A stretch of DNA of 20,079 bases from Paramacrobiotus richtersi (Eukaryota > Tardigrada > Eutardigrada > Parachela > Macrobiotidae). The first letter of the stretch is position 1; each line of letters starts with the position of its first letter. Under the pieces are notes generated by a model. That model was given only the letters and a program-made list of their open reading frames with translations, was not told the origin of the DNA and searched no databases. The stretch is taken from assembly GCA_034698045.1 (NCBI GenBank), contig JAQGAU010001291.1, positions 1-20,079 on the forward strand, written 5' to 3'. Below are positions 18,795-20,079 of this stretch, in pieces. The translations under genes were made by a program, and so were the position numbers.

Positions 18795-20079
18795 TTTATG
18801 CTAGAAAAGGTACATATTGCAAAGAGCAGAAAACCGATTTTTAAACTTATGCTCTATCTGCTCAAACGGCATTCGAAAACCATCAATAAGTCCGATGTAT
18901 TAGCCACTACACTACGTTCTTGGCCCTCTATTCACATAATATTATCACAGTCGAGAGAGCATATTGCAAATGGTTACGAACAGCCATTCGACAAACGCTC
19001 GAGTTATCCAGTTTTATCCAAATTTTCTGGCCTGACGAAAACCTGTACAATTTGATTGTTGATCGAGAAAGGAACAAACGACAAACTGATTCAATGATAT
19101 CGGGAAAAGCAGCAACGAAATCAATCACATATTTCGCTATTAATTAAAAGGAGTACAAGTGCAAACGATCGATTTCACAGTTCCCAATAAAAAAAGTTTT
19201 ATCATTTTTGTTGATTAATCCGGCTTATACGTTTACAACAAATGCGTACAAAATTTATTAAAAAAGTTAAAAAAACTAATCCCTATAATTATTTACAAAA
19301 CCATTCAAATATTCGAAGACAATAAGATTTTACAAAACCTTCCAACTGGCAAGCAGACCTTTCAGATGATAAAGTATATCGTATCTTGTAAAGTAATTGT
19401 AAAATTTTCCCATAAACTTATAATGCAACTGGCATCGTATGCGAAGAAAAACATATGTGACAAGCAAACTATATTTCCAGTCGCTTGAATATACTTGTAA
19501 TAATAACGTATTTTATAAATAACCCACTTACAATTACTAAATAGTTTACAAAATAATTGACAACTATATGATAACAGTCATTATTGATCCGCTTACGTTA
19601 TTGACCGGATTCAAGAACCGCCGCTGAACCGGCACACGCTATCCATGGACCCGTTCTCCTCTGCTTGAAAAAACGCTCCATGTTGACTCCCATAGCGTCG
19701 AAGACGATGACAAAGCTGTCTTCATGACTGTCCAATGACGCTCTTCTCGGGCTGCTTGACCAACCCGCCCTGTCGATAGATCTACGTGGCAATCTCGTAA
19801 TTGTGCGGCAGATCCTGCGGCATTGAAAATGGGGATATTTTGACCGCGCGCGGGTACTGCTAATCACGTCGATGATCGATGGCGGCTAGATGCCGGTCTG
19901 GAGCTTCTAGTCTGGGTTGATGGGTTGACCTGCTGTACTGATTTTTTATCAGCTCTTATTCGTTCAGTGCCCACCAAACAAGCAGCACGGTAACACACTA
20001 CCGGTACGAGGACCTGTGCCATAGCTTGCTCAGTGTAAGTTACGCGCCCTTATTGCGCTAACCCTGTGTGCAGTGAGCC
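18795..20079. other. AT-rich end region with unassigned open frames
   Basis: Two overlapping plus-strand frames at 18798-19055 and 18920-19147 read protein-like (FIQIFWPDENLYNLIVDRE) but show no recognised domain and may be one frameshifted remnant. 19148-19590 is AT-rich and empty. A minus-strand frame at 19598-19867 ends with SFVIVFDAMGVNMERFF. A 57-codon minus-strand frame starting MAQVLVPVVCYRAACLVG lies near 19850-20025. They could belong to one gene extending beyond the window, but I cannot show a splice join that I trust. Confidence 0.25.

Noticed and set aside
1..20079. tRNA or rRNA genes
   Set aside because: A scan by eye for tRNA B-box-like GGTTCGAATCC or its complement with a matching A box found nothing, and no rRNA-like conserved stretch was seen.

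Overview
This is animal nuclear DNA. Coding regions are split by short GT-AG introns (57-151 nt), there is a BTB-domain gene of animal type, and the rest is dominated by transposon remnants, repeats and decayed genes. No bacterial operons, rRNA or tRNA are visible. The F-box-like family that recurs here is one I associate from memory with eutardigrade gene models (Hypsibius/Ramazzottius). A tardigrade origin is therefore my best guess, but it is unverified and only moderately confident.

Layout. 1-2727 is a repeat block: a GC-rich inverted motif, a 1.0 kb TA-flanked foldback/MITE-like DNA element (88-1089), a retroelement coding remnant, a putative LTR (1815-2112) and 3.8 copies of a ~161-bp tandem repeat. 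2860-4532 (-) is an F-box-like gene with an open first exon and a broken second exon. 5408-6433 (-) is an intact two-exon BTB/POZ gene. 7149-8034 (+) holds a decayed N-terminal piece of the F-box-like family followed by the 3' end of a reverse-transcriptase retroelement. 8160-8605 is a cluster of CCGGACACTTTTCCCC-like motifs in both orientations. 8606-10970 is mostly AT-rich and without recognisable genes. 10971-11938 (+) is another decayed member of the F-box-like family. 12480-13571 (-) is a second retroelement 3' end. 13586-14368 (+) is a long, frameshifted coding remnant that I do not recognise. 14511-17233 (-) is a C-terminal-half member of the F-box-like family whose single intron carries a complete, apparently intact pogo/Tigger-like transposon (14749-16699, transposase on +). 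17234-20079 shows no recognisable gene.

Two themes stand out. First, at least four members of one family, in different states of decay and on both strands, sit within 15 kb, which looks like birth-and-death evolution. Second, the Tigger element landed on the TA at positions +2/+3 of a host 5' splice site. TA target duplication kept the GT, so a ~62-nt intron became a ~2.0-kb intron without breaking the reading frame.
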